Source of the DNA: a virus
Strand: one strand, 5' to 3'
Virus record (IMG/VR): IMGVR_UViG_3300009593_000055
Location: 1 to 36,495 of that record
DNA: 36,495 nucleotides
Shown here: positions 26,901-33,144 of the stretch, piece by piece
Numbering within the stretch: the first letter of the stretch is position 1
Layout of the letters: each line of letters starts with the position of its first letter
Made by a program: the position numbers and the translations under genes
The notes under the pieces: model-generated
The model's input: the letters and a program-made list of their open reading frames with translations, nothing else
Databases searched by the model: none
What the model was told of the DNA's origin: nothing

Positions 26901-28565
26901 AGCATTACTGGAACGGGTCAAAACTTAACTGCTAATGTTAGTGTTTCAAATGGTGTCGCTGTTGCAGCAACTATTGTTAATGGTGGTTCTGGTTATGTAA
27001 TTGGCGATGTTCTTGGAATCACTACTCTTGGGAATAACCCTGCTGGAAGAAATGCAAGATTCTCTGTTGTTTCACTTGCTAGTACAAATGAGATTATACT
27101 TGATAATGTTCAAGGTGATTTTGAAGTTGGAGCTGGAAAAACATTACAGTTTAGAAACAGCAGCAATGCATTAGTAACATTAAATGGAAATAATGGTAAT
27201 GTTACACCGACATCAATTAGAACAGTTGGTAACAATGATGGAATACACTTCACTGTTGATCATAAGAACCATGGAATGTATCATGAAAATAATCGTGTTA
27301 TAATTTCTAACGTAGAAAGTGATGTTATACCTACCAAACTCACTTCTCCTTATAATTCAGATTCTACATCAAATATTTTCGTTGCAGATTCTACTAACTT
27401 TAATACGTTTGAAAATGTTGGCGTAGGAACAACAACTGCCGGTTATTTGAGAATAGGTGATGAAATAATCACTTACACAGAGACTTCTTCTGGTACGATA
27501 GGTGGAATTACTAGAGGAGCAAATGCTAAAAATTATGTTGTAGGAACACCTGTTTACAAATATGAAATTGGAGGTGTTTCTCTTAGAAGAATTAATACCG
27601 TTCATGAATTTGGAGATGTTACTCTTGATAATCCAATATCATTTGATTCATATACAGTAAAAGTAGACATGTCTACAAATGGTAATGATAGAAGTGTTGG
27701 GACTAACTGGCCTGTTCTTTACTTTAATGAAACAAAATCTAGTGGTGGATTTAAAATTAGAGCCACGCAAAATATGCCATATGAAGCGATTGTTCCTTCA
27801 GTGCAAAATGTAACGGTTCCAGGAACCACGATTAGCGCAAGAATTAGAACAACTTCTGGTTCAAATCTTGGTGATGGTTCCGGTCAGAATTTACCAGTTC
27901 CATTCAATAATGAAGGATTTACTGATGTAACTATCAATGAAACAAATTATCTTTCTTCTCCAAGAATTATTGCATCTAGAACAAATGAAACAAACAGTGC
28001 TGTTTTACAGCAATTGCCAGGTGATCGTTCCTTTAATATGTCAATTTCCTTGGATTCGGCAGATTCCCGTTTAACTCCTATTATTGATGCACAAAGAGTT
28101 AGTGCAATCTTGATATCAAATAGAGTTGATAAACCGATCACAAATTATGTTGAAGATAATAGAGTGAATACAGTAGATGAAGATCCAAATGCTTTCCAGT
28201 ATATTTCTAACGAAAATACTTTAGAAAGTTCTGCAACAAGTATTAAGGTTCTCCTATCTGCTCATATTAACCAGTATAGTGATATTAGGGTATTCTATGC
28301 AATTGGAGAGGATCAAAACTTTGAACCAATCTTTGAAGCATTCCCAGGATACTCCTCATTAAATGACGGAAATCCTGATAGGATAGTTCCTCCTTCAAAT
28401 GCATCAGAAGGATTCTTATCTAATGATTTGACTTTTAAAGAATATGAATTTACTGCTGATGATCTACCTGCTTTTAAATCCTATCGCATTAAAATAATTG
28501 GTACTTCGACCAATCAAGCATATGCTCCAAGGATAAAAGAATTGAGAACAATAACTTTAGCATGA
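20967..28565 (+). CDS. giant DUF4815 virion structural protein (gp10 position)
   Basis: 2532 residues. The N-terminus (NVSPYFDDFDPNDNYHRVLF, PGYPVQARELTGLQSILQNQ) is the characteristic opening of the DUF4815 family found in T4-like cyanophages. A second conserved block at about 1720-1900 begins WYDPLAQSFQVLDETGVFIT and includes YLGSLFKSQNASTWEPSQWE. Between them, near 1346-1380, is a Gly/Arg-rich linker (GGGGRR, GGRARRRE) flanked by Thr/Ser-rich sequence. Two GxGY repeats lie near 1953 and 2001 and an InxE..RGxxGT-type module near 2140-2190. The C-terminus (FKSYRIKIIGTSTNQAYAPR then IKELRTITLA) is also family-typical. It occupies the place of T4 gene 10 after gp8 and probably forms the baseplate periphery and fiber attachment. 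That role is inferred. Confidence 0.8.
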   Translation: MAQQTNLNVSPYFDDFDPNDNYHRVLFKPGYPVQARELTGLQSILQNQIERFGQHFFKEGAKVIPGNTAYSRDYHAVELNNTHLGVPVDFYIEQLLDRKLIGLTSGVTAFIKNVVKSENSDRGNLTLYISYLSSGVQDSELKTFLDGELLATDVDIISGPLDNPFIPIGEPFASTIPSDATSIGAAFSISNGVYFIRGNFVNVADETLILSQYENNPSGRVGLKVLEEIVNSDIDENLTDNSKGFNNFASPGADRLKISCSLTVKSLDDYNDSDFVELATIREGSLESQTKNTQYSIIADELARRTYAESGDYTIMPFNVSVRDSLDDGIGNNGVYEEGRFTQSGGLASEDLALYEISPGKAFVKGYEVETINTTYLDVPKTRTKKRLENQEIIFNTGSTFKTNNVFGAPTTGIGNTYVLSLRDRRVGSSAETLVGKEIGLARVYDFALESGSYSATNALTNQWDLQLFDIQTFSHITLNEPITLTVPVHVKGKYSGATGFLRENVSAGAALTVYEKKGQFALNEPLIFDGIENSRVAVAVTATGISDVKSVYGGPSLGNIGAAKTFTADTVLDTLVNIGISSITATVGAGSAKITAPASSNLLTKVKVGSLLQFTDTVSSPITPIGARVTSINSGDVTVVGINTVAGVLDGNLPESATTLNDLKIIGTKLSAATEDLDAESLYTRMPKQFISDVDLTSSNLVIRKTFTVNIATNKLSSTVSAGANETFLPFDEERYALIREDGTTEELTSDRFQFTNGGKELQINNLGTNSTGCTLFATLRKSSLKEKIKRKNRVSTLIVDKSRNSGAGTGTTTLNNGLSSGNFPFGTRVEDETISLNKPDIIRILGIYESVDTSAPSAPQATLSALSGFSGKTSDLIVGEYLVGEASGAKAVYTERLTDTQITYVPRTDINFIEGETITFSESNVTATLSTLNTPSKAIASHFKFNNGQNSSTYGYGFLKRKSDARQPSRQLKVYFACAYYEDTDDGDITTKNSYESFDYDLDVQTVNGERNTDLIDIRPRVSDYTTSEGSRSPLEFLGRSYDGTGNSAANTLASDESINLDFSFYLGRFDRIYITKNGRLQVQQGSPSENKEKPVPLDDALEIATVSLEPYLLDPSDAIVSFLDHKRYRMSDIKKLEDRIRSLEYYTTLSLLEVNTESLFVADSEGLNRFKSGFFVDDFTTLLPQETNLAIKNSIDIENRELRPRHYTNSIDLTVEPVEGVTTMTDLGFTEPDGENIKRSADIITLDYEEVEWLKQNFATRTESITPFLISFWQSSIELSPSSDTWVDTARIEAKIIQTEGNYAEEMAKATRKFGNPDPQTGFFPIQWNAWQTTWTGTTSTQRSGGTRTVTRAGGGGRRTVSGGTRHIQGPGGRARRREWTESSTTTTLQDTITDTFRVGTDNRSGQRTIITERFDNSSMGDRIVNREVISIMRSRNIQFVGKKVRPLTKIYPFFDSRDVSKFCVPKLLEISMSAGAIFQVGETVVGKMNNTGLGNPTIASPEIRFRVATANHKEGPFNAPTNIFRNNPYLSQVASTEVETFLGTPGQVQVPGQANVLPDTYSSTSTVLNVDTAALAAQAQGDYYGYVAKDMVLVGQTSGAQAVITNVRLMSDLGSTLIGSFYIPNPNIGGNPRFETGERTFTLTDDPSNNQDVASTIGEQKYTATGTLETVQEQIVSVRNAEIQIKQESDTRSAREFIGSSSSSNVIDSVTTTNRVIQWYDPLAQSFQVLDETGVFITSCDVFFQTKDDMNIPMTFQIRTMQNGVPTQKILPFSEIIKDPADINVSADGTVATTFNFKAPVYLEGGGEYAITLASWSTKYRVFISRVGEADILTDEFISNQPYLGSLFKSQNASTWEPSQWEDLKFVIRRADFVQSGSLEVYNPILGEGNGQIPVLQPDSINFNSKKIRVGLGTTVHGNNALEIGNTFSQQQTNATGNFVGSAGSGTGAMTIVNAGIGYTPSAAALTYTGVALTSITGTGQNLTANVSVSNGVAVAATIVNGGSGYVIGDVLGITTLGNNPAGRNARFSVVSLASTNEIILDNVQGDFEVGAGKTLQFRNSSNALVTLNGNNGNVTPTSIRTVGNNDGIHFTVDHKNHGMYHENNRVIISNVESDVIPTKLTSPYNSDSTSNIFVADSTNFNTFENVGVGTTTAGYLRIGDEIITYTETSSGTIGGITRGANAKNYVVGTPVYKYEIGGVSLRRINTVHEFGDVTLDNPISFDSYTVKVDMSTNGNDRSVGTNWPVLYFNETKSSGGFKIRATQNMPYEAIVPSVQNVTVPGTTISARIRTTSGSNLGDGSGQNLPVPFNNEGFTDVTINETNYLSSPRIIASRTNETNSAVLQQLPGDRSFNMSISLDSADSRLTPIIDAQRVSAILISNRVDKPITNYVEDNRVNTVDEDPNAFQYISNENTLESSATSIKVLLSAHINQYSDIRVFYAIGEDQNFEPIFEAFPGYSSLNDGNPDRIVPPSNASEGFLSNDLTFKEYEFTADDLPAFKSYRIKIIGTSTNQAYAPRIKELRTITLA

Positions 28566-28566
28566 T

Positions 28567-28791
28567 ATGGAAGATTTAAAGGTAAAGGGTCATTCTGATT
28601 TAATCAGAGACCCTATAACAAACGCTATTATTAATACAAACAAAAATGGATATGAAGAGTATATTTCTCGTAGAGATATCAAGAGAAATGAAACTCAAAA
28701 AGTGAAAGATCTTGAAGATGAGTTATCATGTATAAAAGATGATCTAAATGAAATTAAGTCGTTACTACGGAGTTTAACAAATGGATCCTGA
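28567..28791 (+). CDS. 74-aa coiled-coil small phage protein
   Basis: The gene starts one base after the preceding TGA. 74 residues: a polar N-terminus (LKVKGHSDLIRDPITNAIIN), then a long charged helix (RDIKRNETQKVKDLEDELSC, then IKDDLNEIKSLLRSL) with clear heptad spacing of Ile/Leu, predicted to form a coiled coil. I recall small proteins of this pattern (GHSxLxRDxxTNAIxN plus a helix) between baseplate and neck genes in cyanophages and some other T4-like phages, without assigned function. It overlaps the next gene by 11 bp. It may be a minor virion or assembly factor. Confidence 0.75.
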   Translation: MEDLKVKGHSDLIRDPITNAIINTNKNGYEEYISRRDIKRNETQKVKDLEDELSCIKDDLNEIKSLLRSLTNGS

Positions 28792-28978
28792 ACAAATTGA
28801 ACTTAAAAATCTTTCTAAAAGTTTTGCTTATAACCAATTAGCAAATGAAATAGATAGTTGTGATGATCGTGAAGAACTTCGCAATATTGCAAAATCTTTT
28901 TGCAAACTTTATTATAAACAGCAAGAAACAATGTCACTAATAGGACTAGTCGATGGCAACCAAAAAGATAACATTTGA
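28781..28978 (+). CDS. 65-aa helical hypothetical protein
   Basis: Overlaps the previous gene by 11 bp and the next by 26 bp in different frames, a tight translational cluster. 65 residues, helical and mixed-charge, with core NQLANEIDSCDDREELRNIA and KSFCKLYYKQQETMSLIG. Conserved-looking Cys and Tyr positions recall short cyanophage proteins of the same locus. It resembles an NblA-like size class, but the hallmark NblA sequence is not evident, so I do not assign that. Confidence 0.65.
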   Translation: MDPEQIELKNLSKSFAYNQLANEIDSCDDREELRNIAKSFCKLYYKQQETMSLIGLVDGNQKDNI

Positions 28979-29345
28979 TCAAAACGCAGATTCATCTCCT
29001 GCTGCAAATTTTACGATTCTTGGTGGATCAAATTTTCATGGAGATTTTGAGGTAGTTACAACTTCAAATACAGCGTTTGATTTTACAGGTTACTCTGGGT
29101 CATCTCAAATGACTAAGAGTACTGCTATCGGGTCAACTGCTTTTCCTACAGCAACTTTTGTTGTTGGATTTACTAGTGCTGCTGCTGGAAAAGTTCGTAT
29201 CTCTCTTGGGGGCACAACAACTAAGTCTTTAACTGAGGGTCGATATGTTTATGACTTTATAGTGGGTTCTGGTAGCACCATATATACCTTAGTCAATGGT
29301 AATATTATTGTCCGTTCGGGTGTTTCATCCATAAGTTCCCTATAA
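28953..29345 (+). CDS. 130-aa virion-type beta protein
   Basis: ATG 28953 to TAA 29343. The product is beta-rich, with FDFTGYSGSSQMTKS followed by TATFVVGFTSAAAGKVRISL and a strand pair RYVYDFIVGSGSTIYTLVNG then NIIVRSGVSS. This is the layout of the immunoglobulin-like N-terminal domains of phage baseplate/receptor proteins (a shortened Ig-like or BppU-like fold). The final xxDFxVxxGSTxYxLVxGxIxVxxGV pattern is typical. The stop codon lies inside a perfect late promoter for gp13. A role as a head or tail decoration or fiber-associated protein is inferred. Confidence 0.65.
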   Translation: MATKKITFDQNADSSPAANFTILGGSNFHGDFEVVTTSNTAFDFTGYSGSSQMTKSTAIGSTAFPTATFVVGFTSAAAGKVRISLGGTTTKSLTEGRYVYDFIVGSGSTIYTLVNGNIIVRSGVSSISSL

Positions 29346-29348
29346 ATA
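29341..29348 (+). promoter_or_regulatory. late promoter TATAAATA for gp13, containing the previous stop
   Basis: Exact late consensus. The TAA stop of the 130-aa gene (29343-29345) is bases 3-5 of the box. The gp13 ATG is 22 bp downstream, with an AAGG ribosome binding element in between. Confidence 0.8.
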
Positions 29349-29370
29349 CTAAAAAGGTATTATATAATAA

Positions 29371-30216
29371 ATGGCACAACCATCTAGCCGATCAGAACTT
29401 ATTACTTATTGTAAGAGGCAATTAGGCGCTCCTGTTTTAGAAATTAATATCGCTGATGAACAGGTAGAGGATCTGGTTGATGATGCCTTGCAATATTTTC
29501 ATGAGAGACATTATGATGGGGTCGTTCAAACATATTTAAAATATAAAATTACACAAGAAGATATAGATAGGGGAAGAGGTAAAGCAGCTACCAATCCTAT
29601 CGGTATTGTCACAACAACTGCCTCCGCCAATATAGTAGGAAGTGCTACTACTTTTTCTTATGAAGAAAATAGTAATTATATTCAGATTCCTCCCGCAGTT
29701 ATTGGGATAAACAAAATTTTTAGGTTCGATGGTGCTAACACTGCAACTAGCAATATGTTCAGTGTTAAGTATCAATTATTCTTGAATGATATGTATTATT
29801 TCGGTTCAACCGAAATTTTGACATATGCCATGACTAAAAGATATCTGGAAGATTTAGATTTCGCTCTTACGACTGAAAAGCAAATTAGATTTAATCAAAG
29901 ACAAGATCGTTTATACTTAGATATTGATTATGAAAGTGTTATTGTAGATGATTACTTAGTTATTGATTGTTATAGACTTTTAGACCCAAATGATTTCTCC
30001 AGAGTATATAATGACTTTTTTGTAAAAAAATACCTCACTGCATTGATGAAGCGTCAGTGGGGAATGAATCTTATAAAATTCCAGGGAGTTAAATTACCAG
30101 GTGGGGTTGAGTTAAATGGTCGTCAACTATATGATGATGCTCAGCAAGAGTTAGACAAAATACAAGAACAAATGTCTAACACATATGAATTACCACCTCT
30201 CGACTTTATTGGATAA
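29371..30216 (+). CDS. gp13: gp13-like neck protein
   Basis: 281 residues against about 309 in T4 gp13. gp13 and gp14 form the head-tail connector ring that seals the filled capsid below the portal. Supporting segments are SRSELITYCKRQLGAPVLEI at the N-terminus, VEDLVDDALQYFHERHYDGV (about 31-50), and the KRYLEDLDFAL ... FSRVYNDFFVKKYLTALMKRQ segment in the second half. The last codon overlaps the first base of the gp14 ATG (TAATG at 30214-30218), so the two are co-translated. Confidence 0.93.
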   Translation: MAQPSSRSELITYCKRQLGAPVLEINIADEQVEDLVDDALQYFHERHYDGVVQTYLKYKITQEDIDRGRGKAATNPIGIVTTTASANIVGSATTFSYEENSNYIQIPPAVIGINKIFRFDGANTATSNMFSVKYQLFLNDMYYFGSTEILTYAMTKRYLEDLDFALTTEKQIRFNQRQDRLYLDIDYESVIVDDYLVIDCYRLLDPNDFSRVYNDFFVKKYLTALMKRQWGMNLIKFQGVKLPGGVELNGRQLYDDAQQELDKIQEQMSNTYELPPLDFIG

Positions 30217-31655
30217 TGGCACTTAATCCCTTCTTTTTACAGGGTTCCTCTGGGGAACAAAATCTTGTTCAGGATTTAATCAATGAGCAGTTAAGAATGT
30301 ATGGAGTGGAAGTTCACTTCATGCCTAGAAAATATGTGACAACAAATACAATTCTTAGAGAGGTAATAGAATCAAAATTTGATGATGCATATCCAATAGA
30401 GGCTTATGTTGAAAATTTTGATGGGTATGGTGATAATCCAACACTACTTTCAAAGTTTGGAATACAACAAACTAATGAGATAACTTTAATAATTTCAAAG
30501 GATAGATTTGAGAGTTACATCTCACCTTTGTTGAAAAATGAGTCAAATGTTAAAATTTCAAATAGACCAAAAGAAGGAGATTTAATTTATTTTCCTCTGG
30601 GTGATCGCATATTTGAAATTAAATATGTTGAACATGAAAAACCATTTTATCAGTTACAGAAGAATTACGTCTATGAATTAAGATGTGAACTCTTCCGTAT
30701 TGAAGATGAAATTATTGATACTGGAGTTGATGAAATTGATGATACCCTAGAGGGAATTGAGGGTGCAGATGGAGATACAATTTATGCTGGTATCGGCATT
30801 CAAAAACTAACTCTTGTTGGAACTGCATCTCAGGCAACTGCTGTCACCGGTATTGTTACCGGAGCAATTAGAAATATTGTTCTTACTAATAGGGGTTCAA
30901 ACTATATTGTTCCTCCAAGAGTTGCAATTTCTTCAGCTCCAAGTGGGGGAGTTACTGGTGTTGCAACTGCATTAACTAAGGGTGGAGTAGTTGTATGTAG
31001 TGGAGCAGCAAGTCCAGAGGGTAATCAACTTGTTGTTCAAAGTGTACAACTAATCAATCCTGGATCTGGTTACACAGTTGCTCCTAAAATTCAATTCTTC
31101 TCAAACAATGCTGATGGAACTGGATCTGGTGCTGCAGCAACTTCATTCCTCAGCAGTGATGGTCCGATCGGAATTGTAACTCTTACTTCAGGTGGTTCAG
31201 GATACACCACATCACCCACAATTACCTTCACAGGTATTTCTACTGTGTCTGCTGCTGCAACCGCTATTGTAAGCGCAGCAGGGACTATCTCAGCGATATA
31301 TGTTAGTAATGCTGGTGCTGGATATACAGTGGCACCAACAATCAGTATTGCGTCTCCAGGATCATCTGGAAGTGGAGACTTTAGTTTCAACGAAACTGTT
31401 ACTGGCGGAACATCCACTGCCACTGCAAGAGTTAGAAAATGGGATTCCTCTACAAGAGAGTTGGATATTTATGATGTTGATGGCATATTCCTTAAAGGTG
31501 AAACAATCACTGGTGCAACATCTGGAGCAACTAACCTAATCTTAGATGTAGGCACCGCTCCTGCAGATGATGGATTCTCTGATAATGACGATTTCCAACT
31601 AGAAGCAAATGAGATATTAGATTTTACAGAATCAAATCCATTTGGAACACCATAA
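30216..31655 (+). CDS. gp14: gp14-like neck protein with an inserted repeat domain
   Basis: 479 residues, nearly twice T4 gp14 (256 aa). Residues 1-190 match the family: NEQLRMYGVEVHFMPRKYVT, NFDGYGDNPTLLSKFGIQQT, then PKEGDLIYFPLGDRIFEIKY with PFYQLQ. A short C-terminal piece (FQLEANEILDFTESNPFG) resembles the gp14 end. Between them, at about 195-440, is extra sequence with four GxGY repeats and an ETVTGGTSTATARV module. gp14 joins gp13 to the tail completion ring. A late box overlapping the stop follows. Confidence 0.92.
   Translation: MALNPFFLQGSSGEQNLVQDLINEQLRMYGVEVHFMPRKYVTTNTILREVIESKFDDAYPIEAYVENFDGYGDNPTLLSKFGIQQTNEITLIISKDRFESYISPLLKNESNVKISNRPKEGDLIYFPLGDRIFEIKYVEHEKPFYQLQKNYVYELRCELFRIEDEIIDTGVDEIDDTLEGIEGADGDTIYAGIGIQKLTLVGTASQATAVTGIVTGAIRNIVLTNRGSNYIVPPRVAISSAPSGGVTGVATALTKGGVVVCSGAASPEGNQLVVQSVQLINPGSGYTVAPKIQFFSNNADGTGSGAAATSFLSSDGPIGIVTLTSGGSGYTTSPTITFTGISTVSAAATAIVSAAGTISAIYVSNAGAGYTVAPTISIASPGSSGSGDFSFNETVTGGTSTATARVRKWDSSTRELDIYDVDGIFLKGETITGATSGATNLILDVGTAPADDGFSDNDDFQLEANEILDFTESNPFGTP
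30864..31365 (+). repeat. GxGY beta-repeat array inserted in gp14
   Basis: Four protein repeats of pattern (V/I)xxxGxGYxxxPxxxI occur at about residues 218 (LTNRGSNYIVPPRVAI), 278 (LINPGSGYTVAPKIQF), 322 (LTSGGSGYTTSPTITF) and 362 (VSNAGAGYTVAPTISI). They are separated by Gly/Ser/Ala-rich linkers of about 40-60 residues. The neck core on both sides is family-typical, so the array is an insertion. Confidence 0.8.
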
Positions 31656-31658
31656 ATA
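31651..31658 (+). promoter_or_regulatory. late-type box CATAAATA before gp15
   Basis: One mismatch from TATAAATA. The gp14 stop TAA (31653-31655) is inside the box, and the gp15 ATG begins 22 bp after it. Confidence 0.6.
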
Positions 31659-31679
31659 TATTACACAGGATATCTAAAA

Positions 31680-32681
31680 ATGTTTGAGTATTTTTATAAC
31701 GAAATATTGAGGAAGACCATTATTTCTTTTGGTACTCTTTTTAATGGATTGGAGATACAGCATACAGACGCATCAGATAATACGACAAGCATCGTTAAAG
31801 TTCCTTTGGCATATGGGCCTACTCAAAAGTTTTTAGCAAGACTTGATCAAGTTGCTGATTTAAATAAATCAACAGCAATGTCATTACCCAGAATGTCATT
31901 TGAGTTTACTGGGTTGACTTATGATCCATCTAGAAAAGTAACTACCACTCAACAGTTTACAACTAAAGATCCTGTAACAGAAAAACTAACTAAAAAGAAT
32001 TATATGCCAGTGCCATATAATATGGCATTTGAATTGAGTATCATGACTAAATTAAATGATGATGCTCTGCAGATAGTTGAGCAAATTTTACCATACTTTC
32101 AACCTGCATATAATCTCACGGTTAATTTAGTTGGATCAATAAATGAAAAGAGAGATATCCCAATTATATTAGAAAATATAACAATGCAAGATGATTATGA
32201 AGGTGACTTTAGAACTCGTAGAGTTTTACTTTATACTATGAGATTTACTGCAAAGACATATCTATTCGGACCTGTTACAGATTCTACGAAACAAATCGTT
32301 CGCAGTGCAAAAATCAATTATATCACAGGAACAAATACTTCAAATACAGAAAGAGATATCACTTATACTGTCACTCCTAAAGCAGTAAAAAATTATACTG
32401 GAGATGTTCTTACCAATTTGACAGCAGATATTGTTTCCACAGATACTGTATTTGAAGTTGATAGTGGATCAGCGGTTACGGCTAAAACTAATATTGGTGT
32501 AGATAATGAGACAATGTTTGTGAAAGCAATTAGTGGCAATCAATTGACTGTTATAAGAGGAAGTGAGGGAACCACTGCTAATGATCATGTTAGAGGAGCT
32601 GCTATCAATTCGATTACTGCTGCTGATGATGATCTTATCCCTATGGGAGATGACTTTGGATTTGATGGTACGATAGAATGA
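31680..32681 (+). CDS. gp15: gp15-like tail terminator / sheath stabiliser
   Basis: 333 residues against 272 in T4 gp15. The product caps the tail tube and contracted sheath and makes the surface for head joining. Family hallmarks are MFEYFYNEILRKTIISFGTL at the start, and ELSIMTKLNDDALQIVEQIL followed by PYFQPAYN (about 117-145), almost identical in pattern to T4 SIFTRYEDDMFQIVEQILPYFQP. RDIPIILENI and RRVLLYTMRFTAKTYLFGPV follow. After about residue 240 comes an extra beta module (NIGVDNETMFVKAISGNQLT, then VIRGSEGTTANDHVRGAAI) of a type also seen in the gp7-like and DUF4815 proteins. The stop overlaps the next start (ATGA). Confidence 0.93.
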   Translation: MFEYFYNEILRKTIISFGTLFNGLEIQHTDASDNTTSIVKVPLAYGPTQKFLARLDQVADLNKSTAMSLPRMSFEFTGLTYDPSRKVTTTQQFTTKDPVTEKLTKKNYMPVPYNMAFELSIMTKLNDDALQIVEQILPYFQPAYNLTVNLVGSINEKRDIPIILENITMQDDYEGDFRTRRVLLYTMRFTAKTYLFGPVTDSTKQIVRSAKINYITGTNTSNTERDITYTVTPKAVKNYTGDVLTNLTADIVSTDTVFEVDSGSAVTAKTNIGVDNETMFVKAISGNQLTVIRGSEGTTANDHVRGAAINSITAADDDLIPMGDDFGFDGTIE

Positions 32682-33103
32682 AAATGACAAAACAATTTGA
32701 TGAATTAAATAATGAGTTTAATGTGACAAGTGATGTCGTTCAACCTGAAATTGTTAAAGAAAAAATTGAAAAGGTAAGAGAGTCTGTAGATGATGTAAAG
32801 AAAGACTATGAATATACTCGTGGCAATCTTTACAGTATTATTGAAAAAGGACAAGAAGCACTTAATGGTATTTTAGAATTGGCACAAGAAAGTGAAATGC
32901 CAAGAGCATATGAAGTTGCTGGTCAGTTGATTAAGAATGTCGCTGATGCAACTGACAAGTTAATGAAGTTGCAGAAAGAACTTAAGGACGTTAATGAAGA
33001 ATCTGCTAAAGGACCTACAAATGTTACCAATGCATTGTTTGTAGGGTCTACCGCAGATTTGGCAAAGTTATTAAAGAGTGAAAGTCAAAAGGACAATAAA
33101 TAA
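32678..33103 (+). CDS. gp16: gp16-like small terminase subunit
   Basis: 141 residues against about 164 in T4 gp16. The small terminase assembles as a ring, recognises packaging DNA and regulates the gp17 motor. The long central coiled-coil hairpin is clear: KEKIEKVRESVDDVKKDYEY, then TRGNLYSIIEKGQEALNGIL, and YEVAGQLIKNVADATDKLMK. The C-terminal KGPTNVTNALFVGSTADLAK segment is usual in the family. ATG 32678 overlaps the gp15 stop; a second in-frame ATG at 32684 (MTKQFDELNNEF) looks closer to other family starts and may be used. A gp17 gene would normally follow; it is not in this window. Confidence 0.88.
   Translation: MKMTKQFDELNNEFNVTSDVVQPEIVKEKIEKVRESVDDVKKDYEYTRGNLYSIIEKGQEALNGILELAQESEMPRAYEVAGQLIKNVADATDKLMKLQKELKDVNEESAKGPTNVTNALFVGSTADLAKLLKSESQKDNK
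33095..33102 (+). promoter_or_regulatory. possible late box AATAAATA before the coiled-coil gene
   Basis: One mismatch from TATAAATA. It overlaps the last codons of gp16 including its TAA stop (33101-33103), 42 bp before ATG 33145. Confidence 0.35.
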
Positions 33104-33144
33104 TCTGGGGAGAGAAATCCCAAAGTACTAAGATTACTAATAAA

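Noticed and set aside
28781-28978. 65-aa protein as NblA (phycobilisome degradation)
   Set aside because: Size and helical content are similar, but I cannot see the NblA sequence pattern. Position between virion genes argues against it.
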